DNA of 64,000 nt. It comes from Aquimarina rhabdastrellae. GTDB lineage: Bacteria; Bacteroidota; Bacteroidia; Flavobacteriales; Flavobacteriaceae. The stretch is from positions 1-64,000 of the forward strand of contig CANDNT010000018.1 of the NCBI GenBank assembly GCA_947387485.1, read 5' to 3'. Below are positions 14,799 to 24,409 of this stretch, piece by piece. Below the pieces are notes generated by a model. It was not told the origin of the DNA. It made no database searches and saw only the letters and a list, made by a program, of their open reading frames with translations. The translations under genes and the position numbers were made by a program. Numbering within the stretch: position 1 is the stretch's first letter; each line of letters begins with the position of its first letter.

Positions 14799-16931
14799 TT
14801 AGTTCTTTATAGTCAACGAATTTGTTTTTGCGTTACGAAGGTTATTAAGCTTCATATCTTCTAATACATTAAGAGCTTCTTCCATATAAACATCTTTGCT
14901 TAAGCTTTTATGCCATCTCTTACGCTTCTCTCCTAAAATCGTATCATTTTTAATCAAATCTAACTCGTATGGTAAAGATTTATACTTTAAATCTGTTTTA
15001 TACTCAGAAATAGCATCAAATCGCTTCGCTTCTTCTTCACCATCTTTGATATTTTTACTGTACTTCTTAAAGTTAAGAGAATATTCATTCACATCTCTTT
15101 TATCTTTTACCCATTTTGCATTTTCTCCTATCAATTGCAATTGAGTATTTTTTGACATACGTTCTTTACTATTTGCTATAGTTTTATCAAAATCAATATA
15201 TCCATCCCAAATCTCATAATCAGCTGCTTTTATTTTATCCCATGGTAATGGATTTTCTTGATCTTTCTCTCCTACATCAATATAACTGTAACGGTCTTTT
15301 ACTACTACATCACTTTTTACTCCTTCTAATTGAGTAGATCCGCCATTTACACGGTAAAACTTTTGTGTAGTTAATTTTAATGCTCCTAAATCACCTTCAT
15401 CATTATTACGTACCCATCTGTTTAGGTCCATTACATTTTGAACAGTTCCTTTTCCATAGGTTTGTTTGCTTCCTATAATAATAGCTCTTTTATAATCTTG
15501 CATTGCCGCTGCCAATATTTCTGAAGCAGATGCAGACAATTCATTTACTAATAAAACTAATGGGCCATCCCATAAAATATTATGATCTCTATCTGTTAAT
15601 ATCTCTGGAGATTCTCCTCTTCCTTTAACCTGTACTATAGGCCCTTTTTTAATAAATAATCCAGCTATATCAACTACTGTTTGTAATGATCCTCCTCCAT
15701 TATTTCTAAGATCAATTACTAATCCTTGCATGTCTTGTTTTTTCAGCCTTATGATCTCTTTTTTGATATCACTAGCTGCATTGCGTTGATTATAATCTTG
15801 AAGATTAAAATAGAATTTTGGTAAGTTAATTACTCCATATGTTCTTTCGTTTTTCTTTACAACAGAAGATTTTGCATATGTTTCTTCTAATTCTACAACA
15901 TCTCTTACTATAGAAATATCTTCTATAGTACCGTCTACTTTCTTTATTGTTAATGTTACTGTTGTTCCTTTTGGTCCTTTAATCAAACTTACGGCATCAT
16001 CTAGTCTCATTCCTACTACACTTACTGGTTCTTCTTCATCTTCTTGTTTTACTTTAAGAATCAAATCACCAACCTCTACTTCTTCACCTCTCCAAGCTGG
16101 TCCACCTGATATAATCTCAATAATTTTAACATTATTATTCTTCTTTTGTAAACGAGCTCCAATTCCTTCTAATTTTCCTGACATTGCTATGTCAAAACGA
16201 TCTTTATCTTGTGGTGCAAAATAATATGTATGTGGATCAAACTCCTCTACTATAGCATTTACATAAATTGCGAACCAGTCTTTACGCTGTAAATCATCAG
16301 AAAATTCAAAATACTCTTTTAACGTATTCTTAGTATCTTCTCTAGCTTCTTTTTCTAATTCTTTTAATGATTTTGATTCTTTCTTCTCTTTATCTTCTTC
16401 TTGTTCTTCAACTTTATCATAATAATTAGAAAGCGTATTAAACTTTAATTGTTTTCTCCATCTGTTACGCATTTCTTTTTTGCTAGAAACATACTTTAGT
16501 TTATCATAATCTGTATTGATATTTTCTTCTTTATCATAATTAAAAGGAGTATCCAAAATTTCTTTATACAATACCCTAGATTCTGCCATACGCTCTTGCA
16601 AACGATCATACGTAAGATTAAAGAATGTCAAATCTTTATTTATAATCTGATCATCAATCAATGTTTCATAAGCTTTAAAATCTTCTATATCACTCGCGTA
16701 AAAATAACGTTTTAACGGATCTAAAGCATCTACATAGTCTTTATAAACTTCTTTTGAGAAATCATCATTAACGTCCTTTGCATCATAATGTAACTTATTG
16801 AGAACATAGCTAATTAAATCAATCAACAGTTTATCTTTATCTGTATCTCCTTCAAACTTCTTTGAAGTGAAACTACAAGATGCACCTGCTAAAATAACAG
16901 CCAACATCACTACTAAAAAACTCTTCTTCAT
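14799..16931 (-). CDS. prc: Tail-specific (carboxy-terminal processing) protease, S41
   Basis: A 710-residue Prc/Tsp-type periplasmic serine protease that degrades proteins from their C-termini. It has an N-terminal lipoprotein-like signal (Cys near residue 19 in LAGASCSF), a helical N-terminal domain, a PDZ domain (about 240-340, GIGARLQKKNNNVKIIEII), the S41 catalytic domain with the Ser in NELSASASE and the Lys in QTYGKGTVQ, and a long C-terminal extension (DUF3340 type). Length matches Prc rather than shorter CtpA enzymes. It is directly upstream of the OppC-like permease; a joint role in periplasmic peptide turnover and uptake is plausible but inferred. Confidence 0.94.
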   Translation of the reverse strand: MKKSFLVVMLAVILAGASCSFTSKKFEGDTDKDKLLIDLISYVLNKLHYDAKDVNDDFSKEVYKDYVDALDPLKRYFYASDIEDFKAYETLIDDQIINKDLTFFNLTYDRLQERMAESRVLYKEILDTPFNYDKEENINTDYDKLKYVSSKKEMRNRWRKQLKFNTLSNYYDKVEEQEEDKEKKESKSLKELEKEAREDTKNTLKEYFEFSDDLQRKDWFAIYVNAIVEEFDPHTYYFAPQDKDRFDIAMSGKLEGIGARLQKKNNNVKIIEIISGGPAWRGEEVEVGDLILKVKQEDEEEPVSVVGMRLDDAVSLIKGPKGTTVTLTIKKVDGTIEDISIVRDVVELEETYAKSSVVKKNERTYGVINLPKFYFNLQDYNQRNAASDIKKEIIRLKKQDMQGLVIDLRNNGGGSLQTVVDIAGLFIKKGPIVQVKGRGESPEILTDRDHNILWDGPLVLLVNELSASASEILAAAMQDYKRAIIIGSKQTYGKGTVQNVMDLNRWVRNNDEGDLGALKLTTQKFYRVNGGSTQLEGVKSDVVVKDRYSYIDVGEKDQENPLPWDKIKAADYEIWDGYIDFDKTIANSKERMSKNTQLQLIGENAKWVKDKRDVNEYSLNFKKYSKNIKDGEEEAKRFDAISEYKTDLKYKSLPYELDLIKNDTILGEKRKRWHKSLSKDVYMEEALNVLEDMKLNNLRNAKTNSLTIKN

Positions 16932-17152
16932 ATATGTATTTTATATTCTTAATTGGTTCAGGCAAATTACATTAAAAACTATGCCAAGAATAAGTAATAA
17001 TACTAAATTTTTCTTAAATGAACTAATGGGTTATCTGCAATACTGTTAATTATTTCTAATCATCACATATCTGCCTTTACCTAATTCATTATATACTAGG
17101 ATATCTATAGTTTTCTCTACTTTTTTTATTTCACAAGCTATACTTCTAATTC

Positions 17153-17190
17153 CTGTAAAAAACGTAGTTTTACAGCTATAAACTTATAGC
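17153..17190 (+). promoter_or_regulatory. Two inverted repeats immediately upstream of surE
   Basis: CTGTAAAA (17153-17160) pairs with TTTTACAG (17168-17175). An adjacent palindrome GCTATAA-AC-TTATAGC covers 17175-17190. The second ends 2 bp before the surE ATG. They could be operator half-sites or mRNA hairpins in the ribosome landing area. Confidence 0.45.
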
Positions 17191-17192
17191 TT

Positions 17193-17969
17193 ATGAACTC
17201 TGAAAGACCTCTTATTTTAGTCACTAATGATGACGGAATTACAGCTCCAGGTATTCGCGCATTAATTGAAGTCATGAACGAAATCGGTGATGTATATGTA
17301 GTTGCGCCTGATAGTCCTCAAAGCGCCATGGGACATGCTATAACAATTAATAATACGTTATACTGTGATAAAATCATTATTGATGCTGATGCGCCTCAAA
17401 AAGAATTCAGTTGTTCTGGAACTCCAGTAGATTGTGTAAAAATAGCTACTCATGAGATTTTAACTCGCAAACCTGATTTGTGTGTAAGCGGTATTAACCA
17501 TGGTTCAAATTCTGCTATAAATGTAATTTATTCTGGAACTATGAGTGCTGCCGTAGAAGCTGGTATTGAAGGAATTCCTGCTATTGGCTTTTCTCTACTA
17601 GATTTCTCTATGAATGCAAATTTTGAACCTACAAAACCTTTTATTAAACGTATTGTTGCTAATGTACTTCAAAATGGTTTACCTAAAGGTGTTGTGCTCA
17701 ATGTAAATTTCCCTAAACTTGAAGAAGATCAAATTAAAGGAATGAAAATATGTAGACAAGCAAATGCACATTGGGAAGAAGAGTTTGATAAGCGAACTAA
17801 TCCTATGGGTCGTGATTATTATTGGTTATCAGGAAAGTTTGTGAATTCGGATAAAGGAGAAGATACCGATGAATGGGCTTTGGCTAATGGCTATGTTTCT
17901 ATTGTACCCACTCAATTTGATCTAACCGCCCATCATTATATTCAAGAATTAAATTCTTGGGAATTATAA
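17193..17969 (+). CDS. surE: 5'/3'-nucleotidase SurE
   Basis: A stationary-phase survival phosphatase that removes phosphate from nucleoside monophosphates. The 258-residue sequence shows the N-terminal metal-binding motif LVTNDDGITAPGIRAL, the APDSPQSAMGHA segment and the conserved SGINHGSN loop. Length is normal. It is divergent from prc and followed closely by a small membrane gene and lpxB on the same strand. Confidence 0.96.
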   Translation: MNSERPLILVTNDDGITAPGIRALIEVMNEIGDVYVVAPDSPQSAMGHAITINNTLYCDKIIIDADAPQKEFSCSGTPVDCVKIATHEILTRKPDLCVSGINHGSNSAINVIYSGTMSAAVEAGIEGIPAIGFSLLDFSMNANFEPTKPFIKRIVANVLQNGLPKGVVLNVNFPKLEEDQIKGMKICRQANAHWEEEFDKRTNPMGRDYYWLSGKFVNSDKGEDTDEWALANGYVSIVPTQFDLTAHHYIQELNSWEL

Positions 17970-17980
17970 CTTATTATTTT

Positions 17981-18262
17981 ATGAAGGTTAAAGAAATTTT
18001 AATTGGTTTTACAGTTGGTCTTATTGCAAACGCTTTGGGAATCGCTCTTTATATTTTAATGTTTTCTAAAATAAGTATTAAAGAAACACTTAAAGCTGCA
18101 ATGGAACAAGGTTTTTTAGGAAGTCTCATCGCGCTAGGTGCTATCTTAAACTTGGTTGCTTTTTTCTTATTTTTAAAACAGAATAAAACCTTTCGCGCCC
18201 GTGGGGTGTTACTTGCTACTGTTATAGCTGCCGTAGTTATTGCATTAAGCAAAATGTATTAA
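17981..18262 (+). CDS. Small three-helix membrane protein, unknown function
   Basis: A 93-residue hydrophobic protein with three predicted membrane segments (about residues 6-27, 45-62 and 70-90) and a basic loop KQNKTFRARG before the last. I do not recognise a named family. An earlier in-frame TTG at 17957 would overlap the end of surE; the ATG at 17981 (MKVKEIL) is preferred. The position between surE and lpxB suggests co-transcription, but no function follows from that. Confidence 0.75.
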   Translation: MKVKEILIGFTVGLIANALGIALYILMFSKISIKETLKAAMEQGFLGSLIALGAILNLVAFFLFLKQNKTFRARGVLLATVIAAVVIALSKMY

Positions 18263-18296
18263 ACGTCTATTACAGACAATCTAATTTTATTGTTAT

Positions 18297-19409
18297 ATGA
18301 AATATTACTTAATCGCAGGAGAAGCTTCTGGAGATTTACATGGATCAAATCTTATGAAAGCTATCCTCAAAAAAGATCCTAATGCAGAGTTCAGGTTCTG
18401 GGGTGGTGATTTAATGCAGGAAGTAGGAGGTGTTTTGGTAAAGCATTATCGAGAATTAGCCTTTATGGGCTTTATCGAAGTATTATTTAATCTTTTTACC
18501 ATTTTAAAAAATATTAAAATGTGTAAACAAGATATTATTGACTTTAATCCAGATGCTATTATTTTTATTGATTATCCCGGTTTTAATATGCGAATTGCAA
18601 AATGGGCAAAACCTCTTGGATATAAAACACTCTATTATATCTCTCCACAAATCTGGGCATGGAAAGAAGGTAGAATTAAAGATATTAAACGTGATGTAGA
18701 TCAAATGTATGTTATTCTTCCTTTTGAAAAATCTTTTTATGAAGACAAGCATAACTACCCTGTTCATTTTGTAGGACATCCATTACTTGATGCTATTGAT
18801 AATCGCAAAGTAATCTCTCTAGATGATTTTAAAGAAAAAAATCAATTAGACGATCGCCCTATCATTGCTTTATTACCTGGTAGTAGAAAGCAAGAAATCA
18901 CAAAAATGCTTAATGTAATGCTAAGTGTTACAGATGACTTTAAAGCCTATCAATTTGTTATCGCAGGAGCGCCTAGTCAAGATATTTCTTTTTACAACAC
19001 ATTTGTGCAGCAAAAAAATGTAAATATTATCACCAATCAAACTTATGATTTATTAAGTCATGCTCATGCTGCTTTAGTAACTTCTGGAACAGCAACTCTA
19101 GAAACGGCTCTTTTTAAAGTTCCTGAAGTTGTTTGTTACAAAGGCAGTTCTATTTCTTATGAAATTGCTAAACGTATCATTAAACTAGATTATATTTCTC
19201 TTGTTAATCTTATTATGGATCGCTCTGTTGTTACAGAGTTAATTCAACATGAGTTCAATCACACTCAATTAAAACAAGAATTAGCCCAAATTCTAGATGG
19301 TGAACGCAGACAAGCTATACTTGCAGATTACAATGATCTCGAGCAAAAATTAGGCGGCAAAGGAGCAAGTGATAATGCTGCTCAACTCATTATTGATTTT
19401 TTAAACTAA
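18297..19409 (+). CDS. lpxB: Lipid-A-disaccharide synthase
   Basis: A peripheral-membrane GT19 glycosyltransferase that condenses UDP-2,3-diacylglucosamine with lipid X to give the lipid A disaccharide. The 370-residue sequence starts MKYYLIAGEASGDLHGSNLM, the family's N-terminal signature. It contains DYPGFNMRIAKWAK, SPQIWAWKEGR, FVGHPLLD and LLPGSRKQEI, and the donor-site region VTSGTATLETALF. Complete and typical in length. Confidence 0.96.
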   Translation: MKYYLIAGEASGDLHGSNLMKAILKKDPNAEFRFWGGDLMQEVGGVLVKHYRELAFMGFIEVLFNLFTILKNIKMCKQDIIDFNPDAIIFIDYPGFNMRIAKWAKPLGYKTLYYISPQIWAWKEGRIKDIKRDVDQMYVILPFEKSFYEDKHNYPVHFVGHPLLDAIDNRKVISLDDFKEKNQLDDRPIIALLPGSRKQEITKMLNVMLSVTDDFKAYQFVIAGAPSQDISFYNTFVQQKNVNIITNQTYDLLSHAHAALVTSGTATLETALFKVPEVVCYKGSSISYEIAKRIIKLDYISLVNLIMDRSVVTELIQHEFNHTQLKQELAQILDGERRQAILADYNDLEQKLGGKGASDNAAQLIIDFLN

Positions 19410-19421
19410 TTTAATTTACAT

Positions 19422-19979
19422 ATGCTAAGACTACTCCCCTACCTACTATTTATTATCCTACTTGCGTCATGTGGTTCATCCAAACGTGTTCATCAATCAT
19501 CAAAAAAAACAACTACTAAAACTAAAAAAGTTACATCTACTTCAAGTAAATCCACCTCAAAAAAAACTAAAGCAACAGCAAAATCGACTTCAAAAAAGAA
19601 GATTAAAAGCATTATTAATTATGCTGAAACTTTTAAAGGCACACGATATAAATTTGGTGGTACTACAAAAAAAGGAATGGATTGTTCTGGTTTAGTATAT
19701 ACTTCTTTTAAAAAAGAAAACATCACCTTACCTAGAACTTCTAGAGCAATGTCTGTAAAAGGAAAAAAGATCTCACTAAGTAAAGTAGCTCCAGGTGACT
19801 TAGTATTCTTTAAAACGAATAAAAATAAAAATGTAATCAACCATGTAGGTTTGGTTATTAGTACCAAAGGTAAGGTACAATTTATACATGCTTCTACTTC
19901 CAGAGGAGTAATGGTTTCTAGTTTAAGCGAACGCTATTGGAGAAGTAATTTTGTAAGTGTACGTAGAATCGTCCCCTAA
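19422..19979 (+). CDS. NlpC/P60 cell-wall peptidase lipoprotein
   Basis: A 185-residue lipoprotein with lipobox LLASC (C17), a Lys/Thr/Ser-rich low-complexity linker (about residues 21-64) and an NlpC/P60 domain. The catalytic triad is visible: C88 in GMDCSGLVY, H141 in NHVGLVI and H156 in FIHAST. Enzymes of this family cleave peptidoglycan stem peptides, usually the D-Glu to diamino-acid bond. It follows lpxB by 12 bp, probably in the same operon. Confidence 0.93.
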   Translation: MLRLLPYLLFIILLASCGSSKRVHQSSKKTTTKTKKVTSTSSKSTSKKTKATAKSTSKKKIKSIINYAETFKGTRYKFGGTTKKGMDCSGLVYTSFKKENITLPRTSRAMSVKGKKISLSKVAPGDLVFFKTNKNKNVINHVGLVISTKGKVQFIHASTSRGVMVSSLSERYWRSNFVSVRRIVP

Positions 19980-20002
19980 TTCATTTATCACAAAAGCTAT
20001 GT

Positions 20003-20060
20003 AATCTCATAAGAATTAAGCGTCTAACTTATATATACTATGCTTAATTTTTATGAGATT
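20003..20060 (+). promoter_or_regulatory. Long inverted repeat covering the comEC start codon
   Basis: A 19-bp arm at 20003-20021 (AATCTCATAAGAATTAAGC) pairs with 20042-20060 with one mismatch; the loop is 20 nt. The right arm contains the comEC ATG (20053-20055). No T-run follows, so it does not look like an ordinary terminator of the NlpC gene. In mRNA the start codon would be base-paired. Confidence 0.7.
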
Positions 20061-22104
20061 ATTAAATTTACCACTTCTATTTATTACTATAGGACTGTGT
20101 TTAGGCATTGGTTTAGGCTATTATTTACCTACAATTAATTTCATTCATTATCTATTCTATATTTTATCTAGCATATTCCTATTATTAGTAATTGGACATA
20201 AAATTGCTTCATTTTACACTGCTTTTTCTTCTCTTTTCTTTAAAATTTCAATTTTTATAGTTTTTACTATTCTTGGATATACCTTACTCCATCTTCAAGA
20301 TGATCGCATATCGACTTTACACTACACTCATCACCAAAATCTAACTACTGATCATACTTTTGTCTACCATATAACAGAACAGTTAAAGCCGAGTTCTTTT
20401 TATAAAAAATATAAAATATCATTACAACAGATTGACAGTGATGCTTATCATGGAACGCTATTACTGCGTATACCTAGAGATAAAAACATTCCTGATTTAG
20501 TTATTGATTCTTCTTATGTTTCTTTTCTTAAGTTAGCACCAATTCCTAGTACTAAAAATCCTTCTCAATTTAATTACAAAAGCTACTTAAAACGACAACA
20601 AATATTCCATCAAGCTACTTTAAATAATACGCCTATATATTCTTTTTTAAGAACCGATTTGTCTTTATTGGATTATGCTTATAAGCTACGTGATCATCTT
20701 AAACAAAAATTAAAAGCTACTCATCTATCTCAAGAAACTTTAGCTATTACTTATGCTTTGTTATTAGGACAACGTCAAGATATTGATCAAAAGACACTCA
20801 CTACATATTCTAGAGCAGGCGCCATCCATATCCTTGCACTATCAGGATTACATATTGGTGTTTTACTCTTTTTCGGAAAGTTTCTTCTTTCTTTTCTATT
20901 GACCTTTAAACATGGTAAACTTATAAGGGTTATCTTATTAATGATTTTCTTGTGGTCATTTGCTTTTTTAACTGGATTTTCTCCATCGATCCTCAGAGCA
21001 ACAACCATGTTTACATTTCTTATGATTGGTCAATACACACCTTCAAGAACCAATTCTTTTAATGCCTTACTTACTTCGTTCTTTATATTGTTATGTTTTA
21101 ATCCTCTTTTTTTATTTGATGTAGGTTTTCAGTTAAGTTATATAGCAGTTTTTTCCATTCTATGGATACAACCATTACTTGCTTCAGTTTACAAGCCTAA
21201 GTCACGGTTTATTCGCTTTTATTGGGATACTTTTACTGTTACTATTGCTGCTCAACTAGGGTTATTACCGCTTTCGTTATTTTACTTCCATCAATTCCCA
21301 GCATTATTTATGCTCACTAATCTTGTTATCATTCCTCTATTAGGTATCATATTAGGCCTTGGATTATTGGTTTTACTTTCAAGTCAATTTGATCTAGTAT
21401 CATTTGACTTTTTGACTTCCTCTTATGATTACAGCATACAAACTATGAATGCATTTATACATTGGATAAGTCAACAAGAAGCTTTTTTATTTTCTAATAT
21501 CACATTTTCTGGAAAAGCCATGATAATTTGGTATTTGGTTCTCATTTTAAGCATTTCTCTTATTAAAAGATTTCATCCAAAAAAAGTATATGCATTAGGA
21601 GTGAGTTTATCTTTATTACTATTTATATATACTTATGAAATTCATATTGCTAATAAAGAACAACGTTTTATAGTCTACCATCAATTAAAAAACAGCATTA
21701 TTGGTATTCATAAACATCGTCATTTATCTATTTTAAAGTCGAAAGAGATTCCTTCTTCTACATTTAATTATCTATTTAATAATTATCTTATTGAAAAAGA
21801 CCTCACAGGAATTACTACTAAAACTCTGAAAAATAGCTATCAATTTAATGATAATACCATTCTCATTATTGATAGTACAGCTGTATATCCCAAACATCAT
21901 TTTGATATTCTTATATTAAATCATTCTCCCAAGGTAAACTTAACTAGATTACTTCATGATATTACCCCAAAACTTGTCATTGCCGATGGTAGTAATTATT
22001 CTTCATATATTTCTCGATGGGAACAAACATGTAATAAAACAAAAATCCCTTTTCATCGTACTGACAAAAAGGGAGCTTTTATTTTAGATCTTAAATCTTA
22101 TTAG
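20053..22104 (+). CDS. comEC: ComEC/Rec2 DNA-uptake channel
   Basis: A 683-residue polytopic membrane protein of the ComEC/Rec2 family, which carries single-stranded DNA across the inner membrane in transformation. It has an N-terminal DUF4131-like part with two or three helices and an OB-like region, then the Competence domain with GAIHILALSGLHIGVLLFF and GFSPSILRATTMF. The C-terminal region (about 520-683) is soluble but lacks the HxHxDH metallo-beta-lactamase motif of longer ComEC proteins. The start codon lies inside a long inverted repeat, which may limit translation. Confidence 0.92.
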   Translation: MRLLNLPLLFITIGLCLGIGLGYYLPTINFIHYLFYILSSIFLLLVIGHKIASFYTAFSSLFFKISIFIVFTILGYTLLHLQDDRISTLHYTHHQNLTTDHTFVYHITEQLKPSSFYKKYKISLQQIDSDAYHGTLLLRIPRDKNIPDLVIDSSYVSFLKLAPIPSTKNPSQFNYKSYLKRQQIFHQATLNNTPIYSFLRTDLSLLDYAYKLRDHLKQKLKATHLSQETLAITYALLLGQRQDIDQKTLTTYSRAGAIHILALSGLHIGVLLFFGKFLLSFLLTFKHGKLIRVILLMIFLWSFAFLTGFSPSILRATTMFTFLMIGQYTPSRTNSFNALLTSFFILLCFNPLFLFDVGFQLSYIAVFSILWIQPLLASVYKPKSRFIRFYWDTFTVTIAAQLGLLPLSLFYFHQFPALFMLTNLVIIPLLGIILGLGLLVLLSSQFDLVSFDFLTSSYDYSIQTMNAFIHWISQQEAFLFSNITFSGKAMIIWYLVLILSISLIKRFHPKKVYALGVSLSLLLFIYTYEIHIANKEQRFIVYHQLKNSIIGIHKHRHLSILKSKEIPSSTFNYLFNNYLIEKDLTGITTKTLKNSYQFNDNTILIIDSTAVYPKHHFDILILNHSPKVNLTRLLHDITPKLVIADGSNYSSYISRWEQTCNKTKIPFHRTDKKGAFILDLKSY

Positions 22105-22653
22105 TTAATCATTTGAAAATGTACCTACAAAAGAAGATTCATATTCATTCCATGCTTTTTCGGTCTTAATATTCTTATAGGCATCTGTAGCTACCATTTT
22201 AAGGTAAATCTCTAATTGCTGTGGTGTTCTATACCCTACTACAGGTGCAATTACGTTTCCTTCTTCATCAAAGAAAACCATACTTGGATATCCTGATATT
22301 TTTAAAGCATTGGCAAAAAAGTGTTGGCTATTTCTACCTTTTTTACCTGGTTGATAATTAGGATTTGTATATGTAAAATCATTGTAAACTATTTCCTCTG
22401 TTCCTTCAGCATTAAACTTAACAGGATAGAAGTTTTTATTTACATAAGTTACTACATCTTTATTACGAAACGTTTTCTTATCTAATAATTTACATGGTCC
22501 ACACCAATCTGTATAGGCATCCATAAAAATCTTTTTAGGATCTTTTTTCTGAGCAGCCAAAGCTTCGTTCATAGTCATCCATTCTATCTCTTGAGCCTGC
22601 ATTGACATTGTGCCTACAACTGCAAGAAATAAGGCTATTATTATTTTTTTCAT
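22105..22653 (-). CDS. Secreted thioredoxin-family protein
   Basis: A 182-residue protein with a cleavable signal peptide (about residues 1-20, ending MSMQAQ) and a thioredoxin fold with active site W50-C51-G-P-C54. The region before it (ALAAQKKDPKKIFMDAYTDW) is typical of DUF255/thioredoxin-like periplasmic proteins in Bacteroidota. A disulfide reductase role in the periplasm is likely. It is convergent with comEC with no spacer and lies downstream of the two POT genes, but a terminator separates it from them. Confidence 0.9.
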   Translation of the reverse strand: MKKIIIALFLAVVGTMSMQAQEIEWMTMNEALAAQKKDPKKIFMDAYTDWCGPCKLLDKKTFRNKDVVTYVNKNFYPVKFNAEGTEEIVYNDFTYTNPNYQPGKKGRNSQHFFANALKISGYPSMVFFDEEGNVIAPVVGYRTPQQLEIYLKMVATDAYKNIKTEKAWNEYESSFVGTFSND

Positions 22654-22740
22654 AAGTAGTATATTATTCGGGTATTAAAGGTAAAAAAAATGCTTTTATT
22701 TATTCTTTATATGTCGTTAAAACCTTATATGCTTACTAAC

Positions 22741-22774
22741 AAAAAGCGTTCCTAAAAATTAGGAACGCTTTTTT
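22741..22774 (-). terminator. Terminator downstream of the POT transporter
   Basis: AAAAAGCGTTCCTA and its complement (22741-22754 and 22761-22774 approximately) form a stem with a short A-rich loop and A/T tracts on both sides. It ends the transcript of the POT/peptidase genes on the minus strand. Confidence 0.8.
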
Positions 22775-22806
22775 ATACCTTACAAACATAAAAATTATGT
22801 TTGTTA

Positions 22807-24375
22807 TTATTTTACTCCGTGCATTAATTTTTTCAATATAGGATTTAATAAAATCATGATTAAACCTGCTATAGCAGGAACTACTGTAAAGATCAAGAAG
22901 AAAGTTGTTAATGAATATTCTTTTGTGATTGAATCAATCATTCCTCCTAATTTTCCTGCAGAGAAATTACCTATAAAAATTGCCAAATACCAGATACCAA
23001 ACATTAATCCGATTAATTTAGCTGGAACCAGTTTACTTACATAAGACAATCCTACAGGTGATAAGAATAGTTCTCCTAGTGTATGAAATAAATATGCTAG
23101 AATTAACCATGCCATACTTACTGCTGCAGTTTCTGCTCCTTGTGGTATAGATGACGCTCCAAAGGCTAATATCCCGAATCCAAATCCTAATAAGATTAAT
23201 CCTATTCCAAATTTAACGGCTGCTGATGGATTGTATTTACTCTCCCAAAGTTTTGAAAACATAGGAGCAAATGATATAATAAATAATGAATTTAATATAC
23301 CAAACCAAGAAGCTGGTACTTCTGCTGCATCTGCACTAAATTCTCTATATAATTTCCATCCAACAATTCCCCAAATAATAGCAAAACTAAATCCTAATAT
23401 AATATTTGATAAGGAGATTTTCTTAAATGTTTGTACAAATAATTTATATAAAACCCATGTTATAATCAACAATGGAACTACAGTAATTAACGTATCTACA
23501 ATTTTAAATATCATTGCAGCATTACCTTCTAACAATCTATTAGTGTATTTACTAGCAAAAATTGTCATTGATCCTCCTGCTTGCTCAAATGCAGCCCAAA
23601 AGAATATGGTAAAAAATGCCAAAACTCCTACTACAATATAACGATCTCTTTGTACTCCAGAACTCGTTTTAACTTCTTCAATAGTATCTTCAACTTTGTC
23701 TTCTATAACATCGTCAATATCATCAAGCTCAACAGTTTCGTTAGGTGGTAATCCTACATTACCTAAAATACTTCTACCAAACCAGAATTGTAACATCCCC
23801 AAGAACATAAAAATTCCTGCAAGACCAAATCCCCAGCTCCAGCTTACTTTTTCTCCTACATATCCACATAACATAATCCCGATAAAAGCACCTGCATTTA
23901 CTCCCATGTAATAGATAGTATATGCACCATCTTTCTTCTCTTGATGCTTTTCATATAATCCACTTACTATCGAAGTTAAATTAGGTTTAAATAAACCATT
24001 ACCTATAATCAAACAGGCTAAACCTATATATAAAAACGTTGGTGTTTCTAATGCCATAGAAGCATGTCCCATAGTCATTACAAGAGCACCTAATGCTACA
24101 GCTTTTCTATATCCTAATAGTTTATCTGCTATAAAACCACCAAAAATTGGTGTAAGATATACTAAACCTGTATATATTCCGTAAAGTTCAAGAGCATCTT
24201 CATTACTCCAACCCCAACCACCTTTGGCTAGTTCTGAAGTTAAAAATAATACAAAGAGTGCACGCATTCCATAATATGAAAAACGCTCCCACATCTCTGT
24301 AAAGAAAACCATAAATAAGGATGGTTTATGCCCTAATAAACTAAATACTTTTGAGTCGTCTTGAGTAGTCGTCAT
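22807..24375 (-). CDS. POT-family di/tripeptide:proton symporter (copy 1)
   Basis: A 522-residue major-facilitator protein of the POT/PTR family. It has the family signature FFTEMWERFSYYGMRALFVLF in helix 1, the second signature FSIFY-like region as AYTIYYMGVNAGAFIG, and about 12-14 membrane helices with a charged loop (DDIDDVIEDKVEDTIEEV) after helix 6. It imports short peptides with protons. It lies 34 bp downstream of a second POT gene, with a dipeptidyl peptidase gene upstream of that. Confidence 0.93.
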   Translation of the reverse strand: MTTTQDDSKVFSLLGHKPSLFMVFFTEMWERFSYYGMRALFVLFLTSELAKGGWGWSNEDALELYGIYTGLVYLTPIFGGFIADKLLGYRKAVALGALVMTMGHASMALETPTFLYIGLACLIIGNGLFKPNLTSIVSGLYEKHQEKKDGAYTIYYMGVNAGAFIGIMLCGYVGEKVSWSWGFGLAGIFMFLGMLQFWFGRSILGNVGLPPNETVELDDIDDVIEDKVEDTIEEVKTSSGVQRDRYIVVGVLAFFTIFFWAAFEQAGGSMTIFASKYTNRLLEGNAAMIFKIVDTLITVVPLLIITWVLYKLFVQTFKKISLSNIILGFSFAIIWGIVGWKLYREFSADAAEVPASWFGILNSLFIISFAPMFSKLWESKYNPSAAVKFGIGLILLGFGFGILAFGASSIPQGAETAAVSMAWLILAYLFHTLGELFLSPVGLSYVSKLVPAKLIGLMFGIWYLAIFIGNFSAGKLGGMIDSITKEYSLTTFFLIFTVVPAIAGLIMILLNPILKKLMHGVK

Positions 24376-24409
24376 ACGTAATTATCTTTTCTTTTAGTTA
24401 TACCTTTAT

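Noticed and set aside
20053-22104. Metallo-beta-lactamase domain in ComEC
   Set aside because: No HxHxDH motif is seen in the C-terminal part.
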